A DNA stretch of 64,000 nucleotides, from contig JBOGWB010000076.1 of assembly GCA_050693035.1 (NCBI GenBank), forward strand, positions 1 through 64,000, written 5' to 3'. This stretch comes from DASYVD01 sp050693035. GTDB taxonomy: Bacteria; Actinomycetota; UBA4738; CALAEC01. The translations under genes and the position numbers were made by a program. A model generated the notes under the pieces. The model searched no databases. It saw only the letters and a list, made by a program, of their open reading frames with translations, and was not told the origin of the DNA. Of the stretch, positions 1 through 9,192 are shown piece after piece (positions within the stretch are counted from its first letter, which is position 1; each line of letters begins with the position of its first letter).

Positions 1-1455
1 CGGCGCGGGCCCGGAGTTTCCGGCAGAGAACGAGACCACCATGTCCTCGTGGTCCCACACGAACTTGTCCAGGCGCACCGCATCGCCGAGATCGAGGAGG
101 GGGACGATCAGTCCCCAGGAGTTGTTGTGGGTCCGGGCGTCCTCCAGGGGCCGGTAGTTGGTGGTGTAGTCCGCGGGGTTTCCACTCGCCCCGCTGGTCT
201 CGGAGACGCTGGCGGGATCGCGGGGACGGTAGGCCTGCCGGAAGAGGTCGTAGAGGTCGTCCGGGAGGACCAGTCCTCCGCTGGAGGAGCCGATGTTCTG
301 GTGGACGTGGTTCGCCGCGGGAGCCAATCCGTCGTCCCGGGTGTATTCGTCGTAGGGGGGCTGGTCGCCGTCGACGGATCCGGCGGTGTGCGACCCGTGG
401 GACGACTCATCGAAGGGGTTGGGCCCGGTGGCGCCGAGGTCGAAGTAGGCCACCATCTTGCGGTGACCGGTGTTGTTGTTGACCACGTTGTTCATCTGAG
501 CCACGCCGGCGCCGGGCTGGAGCTGGGTGTAGATCGCTTCCTTGCACACTCCCGCGGAGTCGCAATCGCGGAAGGCCACGTGGGCCCGGTGGTTCAGGTC
601 GTAGGTGTAGTTCAGCCCGGTGTCGGCGATCCCGGCCGTCTGACCGGCCCCCGTGAGGCGCCCGGGGGCCGTGGCCGAATGGAGGTCCCGGATGCCCGTG
701 TCGTTCACCCATCGGGCGTTGGCGTTCAGGGCCACCGCCTTGGGCTTGATACCGATCCACTCCACGGCCGGCAGCGCGGCCATGGCCGGAACCTGGGCCG
801 CGGTGGCCCGCACGTCCACCACCACACCCGAGTTCCCGACCACCTCGACGCCGGCCATCTCCGCCACGGCTTGGCTCACCGCGCCCGGGTTCGGGTCCTC
901 GACGAACACGTGCACCCGGTATGTCCGCGGGCCCTCCAGCTCGAAGAGGCCGGGAAGTCCGCCGGCGGCCACCGGGACGCGCCACGCGGGCTGGTAGTAC
1001 CCGGCCCACCGGACGGCCGAGCTGGCCTCGATCTGGGCGCTCTGGGCAGGAGTCGCTCGAACCATGTAGGTGTCGTCGTGGACGTAGCCCACGATCAGGC
1101 CGCCCGCCGCCGTCACCGCCTCCGCCACCGCGGGGAACTGGTCGTCCTTCACCTGGACCAGCCAGTACTGGGCGGTCGGAGCGGGAAGCGTGGCCTCGTT
1201 GACCAGCGGGATACCTGAAGGAGCAGGCAGCGGGTCGGCCAGGGGATCGAACGCGCCGACCTGGAGCCGGATCAGGTTGGCTCCCTCCGCGGCGAAGTTG
1301 GGAAGGACCCCGGTGCCCCTGACCCCGGTGCCCAGGAGGCCGGGATCACCCGAGGGCGAGGCCTGTGCCCCGGCCGGCGCCGCGGCGACCAGCGGAAGGA
1401 ACGTCGCCACCAGGGCGAAGACGACTGCTGCGGGCAGAGAGCGGTGCTTGGCCAT
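1..1455 (-). CDS. Secreted subtilisin-like serine protease (peptidase S8), 3' part missing
   Basis: The gene runs off the left edge, so about 485 N-terminal residues are visible. It starts at ATG 1455 with a typical signal peptide (MAKHRSLPAA, then a hydrophobic stretch ending PAGAQ), so the enzyme is exported. A pro-domain-like region of roughly 240 residues follows. The catalytic Asp lies in IADTGLNY (about residue 278), the catalytic His in SSHGSHTAGS (about residue 353) and the oxyanion-hole Asn in SAGNSGP just before the edge. The catalytic Ser (GTSMA/P motif) would lie outside the window. The family hydrolyses peptide bonds in extracellular proteins; the substrate cannot be told. A perfect 11-bp hairpin lies in its leader. 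Confidence 0.9.
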   Translation of the reverse strand, partial: MAKHRSLPAAVVFALVATFLPLVAAAPAGAQASPSGDPGLLGTGVRGTGVLPNFAAEGANLIRLQVGAFDPLADPLPAPSGIPLVNEATLPAPTAQYWLVQVKDDQFPAVAEAVTAAGGLIVGYVHDDTYMVRATPAQSAQIEASSAVRWAGYYQPAWRVPVAAGGLPGLFELEGPRTYRVHVFVEDPNPGAVSQAVAEMAGVEVVGNSGVVVDVRATAAQVPAMAALPAVEWIGIKPKAVALNANARWVNDTGIRDLHSATAPGRLTGAGQTAGIADTGLNYTYDLNHRAHVAFRDCDSAGVCKEAIYTQLQPGAGVAQMNNVVNNNTGHRKMVAYFDLGATGPNPFDESSHGSHTAGSVDGDQPPYDEYTRDDGLAPAANHVHQNIGSSSGGLVLPDDLYDLFRQAYRPRDPASVSETSGASGNPADYTTNYRPLEDARTHNNSWGLIVPLLDLGDAVRLDKFVWDHEDMVVSFSAGNSGPAP

Positions 1456-1488
1456 CGAAGCGACCCCCTTGTCGATCCCTCGTTCTCG

Positions 1489-1522
1489 AGCCCTCAGGCC
1501 GGACTCCGCCAGCCTGAGGGCT
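1489..1522 (-). other. Inverted repeat in the leader of the S8 protease gene
   Basis: AGCCCTCAGGC (1489-1499) and GCCTGAGGGCT (1512-1522) are perfect 11-bp arms around a 12-nt loop. They end 34 nt before the protease ATG. The repeat could be an mRNA 5' stabiliser, an operator or a terminator of upstream transcription; there is no T-run after it on either strand. The rest of the 1456-1657 gap is AT-richer and probably carries the promoter. Confidence 0.5.
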
Positions 1523-1657
1523 AGTTATTTTTGTCTACTCCTGATGGCGATGTCTAGTTCTGATTGACCGGTTCGTACAACCCGGAGGCCGAGGCGCCCG
1601 CCTGAGCTCACACCCGAAGGGATTCGCCACCGCCGCCGTACGTCCTGCTGGGGCTGT

Positions 1658-2608
1658 TTAGCCCTGCCTGATGTGGAGCCGCACGGCGGTCCCCGACGGG
1701 CCGGGGACGATCTGGAGGAGGTCCACCAGCTGGCGGGCCAGCCACAGCCCTCGCCCGGCAGCGATGTCGTCGCCGGGGGGACGATAGCCGGCAAGGGAGT
1801 CGGCGAGACCCTGACCCCGGTCCTCGATCTGGCAGATGAACTCTCCATCGTCGACCCAGGCCCACAGCGCCGTGAGGCCGTTCGCGTACTGGACCGCGTT
1901 GGTGAGCACCTCGTTGGCGGCCAGGACCAGGTCCGCGGCCCGCTTGGGCTCGATCCCCGCACGCAGGGCTTCCTCCTGGAGGAACCACCGGGCGAAGGAC
2001 AGGTCGGCGACCTCGGGCATCCGGACCGCAGAGGACGGCGGCGGGTCCAGGCTCGGGTTCCAGCCGGGAAGGAACTCCTCCGGCGCCACGAACTCGCCAC
2101 TCGGCTGCTCTCCCCCCGCTCCAAAGACCACGGGATGGGTGCGGCGGGCCCCGTCGAGGATCGATCCGTCCAGCCGGGACGCGTCGTACAGGCACACGAG
2201 CGTGGCCGGGAACGGGGCCAGGACGGCGTTGAGAACCGACTCGTAGCGCTGCCACTCCCGGACCAGCTCCGGAGGCCCGGCCGGCCACACCGGCTCGCCG
2301 GCCAGGCGGAAGCGCTTCGCCCCCGCCCCGAGCTCCCCGGTGATCAGCTCGTTGAACGCCCGCAGCCTGGTGGCAGGATGCGGGTACCACTCGTCGGTGT
2401 CCTCCAGCCGGGCCCCGGCGGCTCGCGTCCCGAGCTCATCCCGGAGGGCACCCACCATGACGCCGCGGGCCGCGACGAACACGACCTCCTCGCGCTCGAT
2501 CCCGGCCGACACGTACGGAACCATCACCCCGAGGAAGTCCTCCATTCTCTCGTAGAGGAGGGCGGGGTGCTCGAGGAGGCCCCGAGTCCGGCCGTTATCG
2601 GTCGCCAT
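1658..2608 (-). CDS. MEDS domain-HATPase (anti-sigma factor kinase-like) protein
   Basis: 316 aa from ATG 2608, chosen because AAGGGAG lies just upstream; the longer frame to 2671 has no such site. Residues 1-170 match a MEDS sensor domain (YERMEDFLGVMVPYV, then an AGIEREEVVFVA strand). The C-terminal 130 residues form a GHKL ATPase with N-box LAANEVLTNAVQYA, G1 box DRGQGLAD and G2 box GRGLWLARQLVD, as in RsbW/SpoIIAB-type anti-sigma kinases. The start overlaps the stop of the upstream frameshifted MEDS-STAS gene by 14 nt, so the two are probably translationally coupled. A role in partner switching is inferred; its sigma factor or antagonist is unknown. Confidence 0.8.
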   Translation of the reverse strand: MATDNGRTRGLLEHPALLYERMEDFLGVMVPYVSAGIEREEVVFVAARGVMVGALRDELGTRAAGARLEDTDEWYPHPATRLRAFNELITGELGAGAKRFRLAGEPVWPAGPPELVREWQRYESVLNAVLAPFPATLVCLYDASRLDGSILDGARRTHPVVFGAGGEQPSGEFVAPEEFLPGWNPSLDPPPSSAVRMPEVADLSFARWFLQEEALRAGIEPKRAADLVLAANEVLTNAVQYANGLTALWAWVDDGEFICQIEDRGQGLADSLAGYRPPGDDIAAGRGLWLARQLVDLLQIVPGPSGTAVRLHIRQG

Positions 2609-3526
2609 TGTGGCTGCTCCCTTCGATGACCAGTCCGGGTTCGCGATCGAAGCCGAGGATCTCCGCCGCACGGATCAGCGTCGGGGTCGCCCCCCGCACC
2701 ACCAGCCGCCTCGACGGAGCAAGCTCACGTGTCGCCTGCGCGATGAGGCTCATGCCGTGCCCGTCCATGAAGGAGAGGCCGCCGACGTCGAGGATGACGT
2801 CCTCGCCTTCGGCGCCGCCGGCCACACTCGTGAGGGCATCCCGGAGGATGGCCCATGAGCCCAGATCGACTTCCCCCGAGAGGGCGATCCCCTCGTCCGT
2901 GGGCGACACCTCCAGCTGTGGGAGGTTGCCACCGAGCGGTCGCTGCCCGGCCTCCACGAATTCGAGGTCGTGGACGGAGCGCAGAGCGTCCGCCGAAGGC
3001 CCCCTGATGACAGAGGCGTTGTACTGACACAACAACACCGCATCGCCTCCGGCGGCGGCGAACCCCTCCACCAGCCGCTCCTCCTCCAGGTACCGTTCCT
3101 CCTCGAGGATGTCGCTCCGTATTCCCCGGGTCCTCTCCACGGTGAGCCACAGGCCTCGAAGACCCTCCGACCTCACCTGGTCCAAAAGGTGGCCGTAGAG
3201 GTCCACCGACAGGTTCCGATCCGCGGGAGACAGGAGGACGAGCTTGCCCCGGGCCACGAGGCCGTCGGGGTCGAGCCCGGCCAGGCGGAGGTAGCCGGTA
3301 CATCGAGCGGGCTCGCATCGGCCTGGTAGACCACCTTGCCGCCCCTCTCGAGCCCTTGCCGGACGAAGGCCGTCACGCCCTGGCGATGCTCATCCGGGGA
3401 ATGGACGAACCAGCACGCGTGGTCCCCCGGGAGCAGGCGCAACGAGGGCAGCCGCGCGCCCCCCGACCCGTTCCGACCAGCCACGAACGTCACAGAACCC
3501 AGCTCCCCCGACCCACGGCGATGCAC
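2595..3526 (-). pseudogene. MEDS domain-STAS protein, split by a 1-nt frameshift
   Basis: The N-terminal MEDS half is in one frame (LPGDHACWFVHSPDEHRQG, then GGKVVYQADASPLD) and the remainder in another (YLRLAGLDPDGLVARGKL, then a STAS domain with DVGGLSFMDGHGMSLI). Both halves are needed for one MEDS fold. The join is near 3296-3304 on the reverse strand at GATGTACCGGCTACC, where one extra base (for example GGG for GG) restores the frame. The likely start is GTG 3493, preceded by GGGGGAG; GTG 3526 is the outermost candidate. STAS proteins act as anti-sigma antagonists. Either the gene is recently broken or the assembly dropped one base; codon use on both sides is intact, favouring a very recent event or a sequence error. 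Confidence 0.7.
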
Positions 3527-3576
3527 CTCGGTCCCGACCGAGAAGGTGGCAGATACCTAGCCGTCCAGGGGGAACT

Positions 3577-4869
3577 TCAAACCTGGGGTTGCTCTCCGAC
3601 GGCTTGGCCTGCGGGATGGGAGGCCACTTCGATCACCAGGAGGGCCACGTCGTCTCCGATGTCCTCCTCCAGCAGCTCGTTGACGATCTTGTCGCACTGC
3701 GCCTCTGGCTCGAGCCTGGTACGGCAGACCTCGGAGAGTCGGAGGAGTCCCTCATCCAGCGAGACGTTGCGGCGCTCGACGAGGCCGTCCGTATAGAGGA
3801 TGAGGGCGGTCCCTGGATGCAGCTCCTCCTCGTTGTCCGTGAACGACCAGCCGGATGGGGCCCCCAGCGGCGGGCCGCTGTCTACGGGCCTGATCCGGAC
3901 GGTCCCGTCGGGCTCCCGGATGATCGGCGACATGTGGCCGGCGCTGGCGAAACGGAAGGTCAGATCGACTGTGTCGATCGTCCCGTAGAAGACCGTCGCC
4001 ATCTGCTCGGGATCCAGGTGCAGAAGCAGCCGATTCATCCGCTGCAGGACCTCGGTCGGCGAGAAGAGCTCGAACGCATAGGCTCGCAGGGCGTTCCGGA
4101 GCATCCCCATGAGCGAAGCGGCACCGAGGCCTCGGCCGACGACATCGCCGATCGCCACCGCGATCGATCCGCTCGGCAGAAGAAACGCGTCGTACCAGTC
4201 ACCCCCGACGTCTCCGCCCGGTGTCGCGAGGTACCGCGCCGCGAGCCTGAAGCCCGGAGGGCTCGGGAGTCTCTCTGGGAGGAGGCTGCGCTGAAGTGTT
4301 CTGGCGACGGCGCGTTCCCGCTCGTACAGGCTGACATTGATCGCCAGGGCCACCCGGTCCCCGACCAGTTGCAGCAGCGCCTTGTCATCGTGAGTGAATC
4401 GACGGGGATGGAGCGTGCCCACGTGCAGGACGCCCAGCGTCTTCCCCTGAACCACCAGCGGCACGCCGAGGAGCGAACGAACACCCTTCTCCCTCAGGAT
4501 CGGGTTCAACACGATGGAGTGGTCCACGTCGTAGATCGACATCGGCTCCCCCGAGGCGGCGATCGTTCCGGCGAAGCCACGCCCTACCGGGATCCTGACC
4601 CCCTGTCGGACCTCCTCCTCCAGACCCTTCGCCGCCCGAGCGACGAGCTCTCCCCGCGCCCTGTCGAGAAGAAGGATGGCCGCCGTATCGGCGGCGAGGG
4701 CCTCCCTGACGCGGATCAACAGCTCGTCCAGCAGCTCATCCACCGTGAGGTTGGCAAGAGCCGCGTCGGTGACCCGTTGCAGCTTGCGCAGATGATCCAC
4801 CGACGCCAGCGCCTTCTCGGCGTCGGCCTGAGTGAGCCAGACTCGTGGCTCGTTTAGAGGTTCGGCCAT
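3577..4869 (-). CDS. GAF domain-SpoIIE family serine phosphatase (RsbU-like)
   Basis: 430 aa. Residues about 35-185 form a GAF sensor domain (RIPVGRGFAGTIAASG, GVPLVVQGKTLGVLHVG). A short helical linker with RTLQRSLLPERLP leads to a PP2C-type SpoIIE phosphatase (about 200-420) with metal-binding acidic residues in GGDVGGDWYDAF, AIGDVVGRG, LYTDGLVERR and DIGDDVALLVIE. Such proteins dephosphorylate STAS anti-anti-sigma factors in response to a GAF ligand or partner. It lies upstream of the MEDS-STAS and MEDS-HATPase genes on the same strand with a gap of about 50-80 nt, giving a complete phosphatase/STAS/kinase-like set. That these three act on each other is inferred. Confidence 0.88.
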   Translation of the reverse strand: MAEPLNEPRVWLTQADAEKALASVDHLRKLQRVTDAALANLTVDELLDELLIRVREALAADTAAILLLDRARGELVARAAKGLEEEVRQGVRIPVGRGFAGTIAASGEPMSIYDVDHSIVLNPILREKGVRSLLGVPLVVQGKTLGVLHVGTLHPRRFTHDDKALLQLVGDRVALAINVSLYERERAVARTLQRSLLPERLPSPPGFRLAARYLATPGGDVGGDWYDAFLLPSGSIAVAIGDVVGRGLGAASLMGMLRNALRAYAFELFSPTEVLQRMNRLLLHLDPEQMATVFYGTIDTVDLTFRFASAGHMSPIIREPDGTVRIRPVDSGPPLGAPSGWSFTDNEEELHPGTALILYTDGLVERRNVSLDEGLLRLSEVCRTRLEPEAQCDKIVNELLEEDIGDDVALLVIEVASHPAGQAVGEQPQV

Positions 4870-4953
4870 CCCGGCACGCCTCGGACGAGGAGGAATTCAC
4901 CATACCCTCGTGGGCGTCCTTGGAACGCTCCCCGAGCCCCGAGGCCTCTCTCT

Positions 4954-6735
4954 CTACGCCGGGTCCTCCACCAGGGCGCTGCCGCCGCCCCGGCGAGTCG
5001 GTTCGGCGGCCGCCACGACCACCCCTCCCGGCAGGAAGGCGATCCCCGTGGCCGCTCCGATCTCGGCGCTGGTGGTGAAGGTGTGTCCGCGCGCGCCGAG
5101 TGCCGCCTCCCAGGCGGTTCGGAAGCCCGGCTCGGCGAACACGTTCCCCGTGTTCCGCTGGGAAGCCCGTGCCGCGGCGATCGCGTCGGGCAGGGTCATC
5201 CCGAAGTCGAAGTGGTTCACCAGGATCTGGAGGACAGTCGTGATGATCATGGATCCTCCGGGCGATCCCACCGCCAGGACCGGCCGCCCCTCCTCGAGCA
5301 CGATGGTCGGGCTCATGGAGCTCCGGGGTCGCTTCCCGCCCTCGACGCTGTTCGGGTGGCCGACCGCGTCGAAGTTGAAGTCGGTGAGCTCGTTGTTCAG
5401 CAGGAAGCCCCAACCCGGGGCGACGATCCCGTTGCCGCCGGTCGACTCGATCGTGTACGTGTAGGACACCACGTTCCCCCACCGGTCCGACACCGTGAGG
5501 TGGGTCGTGGTCTCACCGCGGCCGGCGGCGGTCGCGACCGATCCTGCCGAACCGCCGGCGCCGTCGTACGGCCACGGATCTCCCGGAGGGACCGGCTTCG
5601 TCGCCGCTTCCTCCGTGATGAGCTCCCGGCGCTCGTCGGCGAATCCCTGGGACAGGATCCCGTCCAGCGGGACGTCCACGAAGTCCTCGTCGCCCAGATA
5701 GGCGTTGCGGTCGGCGAAGGAGAACGCCGACGCCTCCAGGTAGTAGTGGAGGGCCTGCTCCCGCGGCAGGCTCCCGAGGTCCCAACCCTCCAGGATGTTC
5801 AGGGCCTCTCCCCCGGTGGAGCCACCGCTCGAGGGGGGGCCCATCCCGAACACGTCGAGGCCCCGGTACTCGACGTGGGTGGGCTCGCGCAGCGGGGCCA
5901 CGTACCCCCTCACGTCGCGCATGGTCATGACCCCCGGCCGCCACTCGTGGTTGGCGTCGGCGGTCAGGGGTGGGTCCTGCACCGCGGTCACCATCGCGTC
6001 GGCGATGGCCCCGCGGTAGAACCCCTTCGGGCCCAGGCGGGCGATCCGTCGGTACGCCTGGGCCATCTGCGGGTTGCGGAACGTCGAGCCGACGTCGGGT
6101 GCCGTTCCGTCCGGATCCAGGTACACCTCGCTGGTCGATGTGATGTCGTCGAAGAAGTCTTCGTTCGGGACCACCTGGTCGTGGAAGGTCTGGTCCACCT
6201 CGAAGCCCTCGTTGGCAACCCTGATCGCGGGCCGAAGGAGCTCGGCCAGGGACATGGTCCCGAACCGGCTCAGGGCGCGGTTCCACCCGCGCACGCTCCC
6301 CGGCACGCCCGCCGAGAGCCCGCTCCACCGGGCATCGCCGAACGGGAGCGGGGCGCCGTCTTCCCAGAACGACTGGGGGTGCATCGCCGACGGAGCCGTC
6401 TCCCGGTGGTCGATCGTGGTCACGCTTCCGTCGGAGGCGCGGTAGATCACCATGAATCCACCTCCGCCGATCCCGCAGGAGAAAGGCTCGGTGACCCCGA
6501 GAACCGCGGCGGCGGCGACCGCGGCGTCCACCGCGTTCCCGCCGTCCTCCAGGACGTCGAGCCCCGCCTGCGAGGCCAGGACGTCGACGGTGGCGATGGC
6601 ACCGCCGGTTCCCACCGCGGTCGGCTGCTTGGCCTCCTGTCCGGCGGCGGGCAGGGCACCGAGCGGGCCGGCCACGGCCACGACGAGGGCGAAGGCCAGG
6701 GTTCGGGCGAGGATCCTCCGGAAGCTGCGAGCCAT
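4954..6735 (-). CDS. ggt: Gamma-glutamyltransferase (glutathione hydrolase)
   Basis: 593 aa from ATG 6735, preceded by AAGGGAGG; a longer frame to 6762 lacks a ribosome site. A signal peptide (MARSFRRILARTLAFALVV) exports it. It is an Ntn-hydrolase made as one chain that cleaves itself before the catalytic Thr, seen here in GETTTHLTVSD near residue 440. Other family motifs are FSCGIGGGGFMVIY, NGIVAPGWGFLLNNELTDF and RPRSSMSPTIVLEEGRPVLA. It removes gamma-glutamyl groups from glutathione and related peptides outside the membrane. Length is normal for the family. It is divergent from the EamA exporter, with 157 nt between the two starts. Confidence 0.93.
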   Translation of the reverse strand: MARSFRRILARTLAFALVVAVAGPLGALPAAGQEAKQPTAVGTGGAIATVDVLASQAGLDVLEDGGNAVDAAVAAAAVLGVTEPFSCGIGGGGFMVIYRASDGSVTTIDHRETAPSAMHPQSFWEDGAPLPFGDARWSGLSAGVPGSVRGWNRALSRFGTMSLAELLRPAIRVANEGFEVDQTFHDQVVPNEDFFDDITSTSEVYLDPDGTAPDVGSTFRNPQMAQAYRRIARLGPKGFYRGAIADAMVTAVQDPPLTADANHEWRPGVMTMRDVRGYVAPLREPTHVEYRGLDVFGMGPPSSGGSTGGEALNILEGWDLGSLPREQALHYYLEASAFSFADRNAYLGDEDFVDVPLDGILSQGFADERRELITEEAATKPVPPGDPWPYDGAGGSAGSVATAAGRGETTTHLTVSDRWGNVVSYTYTIESTGGNGIVAPGWGFLLNNELTDFNFDAVGHPNSVEGGKRPRSSMSPTIVLEEGRPVLAVGSPGGSMIITTVLQILVNHFDFGMTLPDAIAAARASQRNTGNVFAEPGFRTAWEAALGARGHTFTTSAEIGAATGIAFLPGGVVVAAAEPTRRGGGSALVEDPA

Positions 6736-6892
6736 TGGCGCCTCCCTTATCAGAGCAAGCATGCCTCATATCGGGGCGTAACGGTCAGCCCGGTCATGCT
6801 TTCACCGATCGGCGGGAGTTGTCCAATCGTCCGGCCGTGATCCTGGACGTTCCGCCGGCACCGCCCAGGGTGTGGCCGGATAAGCTTCGGAC

Positions 6893-7819
6893 GTGGTGAG
6901 TTCACCCACTTCGAGCGCCGACCGCGAACGGATGGTCCTCGCCGCGTTCATCGTGGGTTCCATCCTCGCCGGCGGCAACGCGGTCGGCGTCCGGTTCAGC
7001 AACCGCGAGCTCGCCCCCCTGTGGGGAGCGGGCCTGCGGTTCTCGCTCGCCGCCGTGATCCTTCTCGTCGCGATGGTGGCGATGAGGCTGCCGTTGCCTC
7101 GCGGACGGGCGCTCACCGGCGCTCTCCTCTACGGCCTGCTGAACTTCGCCGGGGCATTCGCTCTCGCCTACTACGCGCTCCTCCACGTGCACGCCGGCTT
7201 CGGCCAGATTCTGCTCGCGCTGGTGCCCCTGCTGACGCTGCTGCTCGCGGTGCTCCAGGGCCAGGAGCGCCTCCGGCTCGCCGCGGTCGTCGGCACCGTC
7301 CTGGCGCTGGCCGGAGTGGCCTTGATGTCTCGGGCTCCGCTCGAAGAGTCGGTGCCCCTGCTCGCCGTGCTCGCGGCGATCGGGGGAGCCCTGTGCTTCG
7401 CGGAAGCGGCCGTGCTGGTACGCCGGTTCCCGACGAACCATCCGGTGGCAATGAACGGCGTCGGCATGGCCACGGGAGCCGCTGTGCTATTGGCCGGTTC
7501 GTTCATCGCGCGCGAACCGCACGTGCTGCCGGAGCGCGCCGCGACGTGGGCCGCGCTCGGCTACCTCATCGCGGTGGGATCGGTCGTCGTGTTCGTGCTG
7601 TATCTCTTCGTGCTGAGGCATTGGGCCGCGTCTCGTGCCGCGTACACGTTCGTGCTCATCCCAGTGGTGACGGTGTTGCTGTCCGCGTGGCTCGACGACG
7701 AGCCGGTCCGCGCCGGGCTGGTGCTCGGAGGCCTGCTCGTCCTGGCGGGCGTGTACGTCGGGGCGCTGCGTCCGGCGGAACAACCCTCCGCTCAACCAGT
7801 CACTTCGAAGGGCTCGTAG
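6893..7819 (+). CDS. EamA/DMT-superfamily transporter
   Basis: 308 aa, about ten predicted membrane helices as two EamA repeats (first about residues 12-140, second about 150-285), with cytoplasmic ends. Starts GTG at 6893 (a second GTG follows at once). Typical features are the acidic DDEPVRAGLVLGG loop before the last helices and FAGAFALAYYALLHVHAGF in the first repeat. Family members export amino acids, nucleotides or other small metabolites; the substrate cannot be read from sequence. The last 28 nt overlap the end of the convergent amidase gene. Confidence 0.85.
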   Translation: MVSSPTSSADRERMVLAAFIVGSILAGGNAVGVRFSNRELAPLWGAGLRFSLAAVILLVAMVAMRLPLPRGRALTGALLYGLLNFAGAFALAYYALLHVHAGFGQILLALVPLLTLLLAVLQGQERLRLAAVVGTVLALAGVALMSRAPLEESVPLLAVLAAIGGALCFAEAAVLVRRFPTNHPVAMNGVGMATGAAVLLAGSFIAREPHVLPERAATWAALGYLIAVGSVVVFVLYLFVLRHWAASRAAYTFVLIPVVTVLLSAWLDDEPVRAGLVLGGLLVLAGVYVGALRPAEQPSAQPVTSKGS

Positions 7820-9165
7820 CCCGCGGCTGCCGCCGGCCACGGACGAGCCCGTTCCCACGCCTCCGCCAGGTCGATCAGCATCCCGTCGTGGAAGCGCGGC
7901 CCGGTGAACTGGAGCCCGAACGGGACTCCGTTCTCGAAGCGTCCGGCGGGCACCACGATCGCCGGGAGCCCGGCCAGGTTCTGAACGGCGACGTTGTAGG
8001 CCCCCGACGGCGGGTCGACTTCGTCCGAGCCGGGGAGCGGTCCCTCAGCGGTCCACCCGTCCACGGTGAGCGTGAGGCCGGCGATGACCGTGTCCTTCCC
8101 CAGCGCCGCGTCCAGCTCGCGGGCGTACTCGGCGGCCCGGGCCCGGACCGCCCGGTACTCTGCTTCGCTCACCCCGAGGCCGAACTCCACAAACCCGCGC
8201 GTGGCGGGGTGCAGCGACTCCAGCGACGCCCCCGCCCGTTCGCGTCCGAGCCACTCCACCAGCTCCGGCCCCGTCCACACGGCCCAGTCGTCCTCGGGGT
8301 TGCCGGCGCGGACCACCTCCGCCGGTTCGAGGAACTCGACGGGGAGACCGAGCTCCCGCTCCACCGCCGCCACCGCTTCCTCGAACACCGTCTCGACCTC
8401 TTTAGAGATCGGAGGTCCCTGGAAGAACCGCGGCATGGCGACCACCCGCCGCGGAAGCCGGCCTTCCCTGAGGGTCCTGGACGGATCGGCCGCCTCTATC
8501 TCGAGGAGCAGCCGGACGTCGTCGGCGGAAACCCCCAGCGGCCCGCACGTGGTGAGGTCGGGCCACAGCAGCGCGGGGTCGCGGGCGACCACGCCGTTGG
8601 TCGGCTTCAGGCCCACCAGGCCGCAGAACGCCGCGGGGATCCTGATCGACCCGCCGGTGTCGGTGGCCGTGGCCACCGGGACCATGCCCGCGGCGATGGC
8701 CGCACCCGAGCCGCCGCTGGAGCCGCCGGGCGACCACTCGAGCGACCACGGGTTCCGGGTCACACCGAACAGCCGGTTCGAGGTGAATCCCGCGCAGGCG
8801 AACTCGGCGGTGTTGGCCTTCCCCACCGGGATGGCCCCGGCCGCCCGAAGACGGGCCGCCATCTCGCCGTCTCGCTCGGCCGGCGCGGCGTCGGCGAACA
8901 ACAGGGAGCCGAACGTGGTGGGCATCCCTCGGAGATCCTCGATGTCCTTGACCAGGAAGGGAACTCCCGCCAGAGGCCCGGGGTCCTCGCCGCGCGCGAC
9001 GCGCCCGTCCATCTCGGCCGCCTCGCCCAAGGCCTCCTGGGCCCGGAGACCGACGACCGCCCCGACGGCCGGGTCGAGTGACTCGACCCGGGAGAGCGCC
9101 AGCGAGACCAGCTCGCGCGCAGCGACGCGTCGGCTTCGGACGGCCTCGGCGAGGGAGCGCAGCAC
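7792..9165 (-). CDS. Amidase signature family hydrolase
   Basis: 457 aa. The Ser-cisSer-Lys triad of the amidase signature family is present: Lys in PFLVKDIEDL, the cis-Ser in the Gly/Ser loop SPGGSSGGSGAA, and the nucleophile Ser in TDTGGSIRIPAAFCG. The enzyme hydrolyses carboxamides; GatA is unlikely because no gatB or gatC is nearby and the C-terminal half differs. It is divergent from the aminotransferase, with 27 nt between the two starts, so their promoters must overlap. Confidence 0.88.
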   Translation of the reverse strand: MLRSLAEAVRSRRVAARELVSLALSRVESLDPAVGAVVGLRAQEALGEAAEMDGRVARGEDPGPLAGVPFLVKDIEDLRGMPTTFGSLLFADAAPAERDGEMAARLRAAGAIPVGKANTAEFACAGFTSNRLFGVTRNPWSLEWSPGGSSGGSGAAIAAGMVPVATATDTGGSIRIPAAFCGLVGLKPTNGVVARDPALLWPDLTTCGPLGVSADDVRLLLEIEAADPSRTLREGRLPRRVVAMPRFFQGPPISKEVETVFEEAVAAVERELGLPVEFLEPAEVVRAGNPEDDWAVWTGPELVEWLGRERAGASLESLHPATRGFVEFGLGVSEAEYRAVRARAAEYARELDAALGKDTVIAGLTLTVDGWTAEGPLPGSDEVDPPSGAYNVAVQNLAGLPAIVVPAGRFENGVPFGLQFTGPRFHDGMLIDLAEAWERARPWPAAAAGYEPFEVTG

Positions 9166-9192
9166 GGCGGGGCCATCCTACGCGGCGCTAGG

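Noticed and set aside
49..1218. A 389-residue forward frame at the left edge
   Set aside because: The reverse strand carries a subtilase with Asp, His and oxyanion Asn motifs in one frame; the forward frame has none.
2595..3257. The MEDS-STAS region as two separate intact genes
   Set aside because: Each half alone has only part of a MEDS fold, and a one-base change joins them into a normal-length protein.
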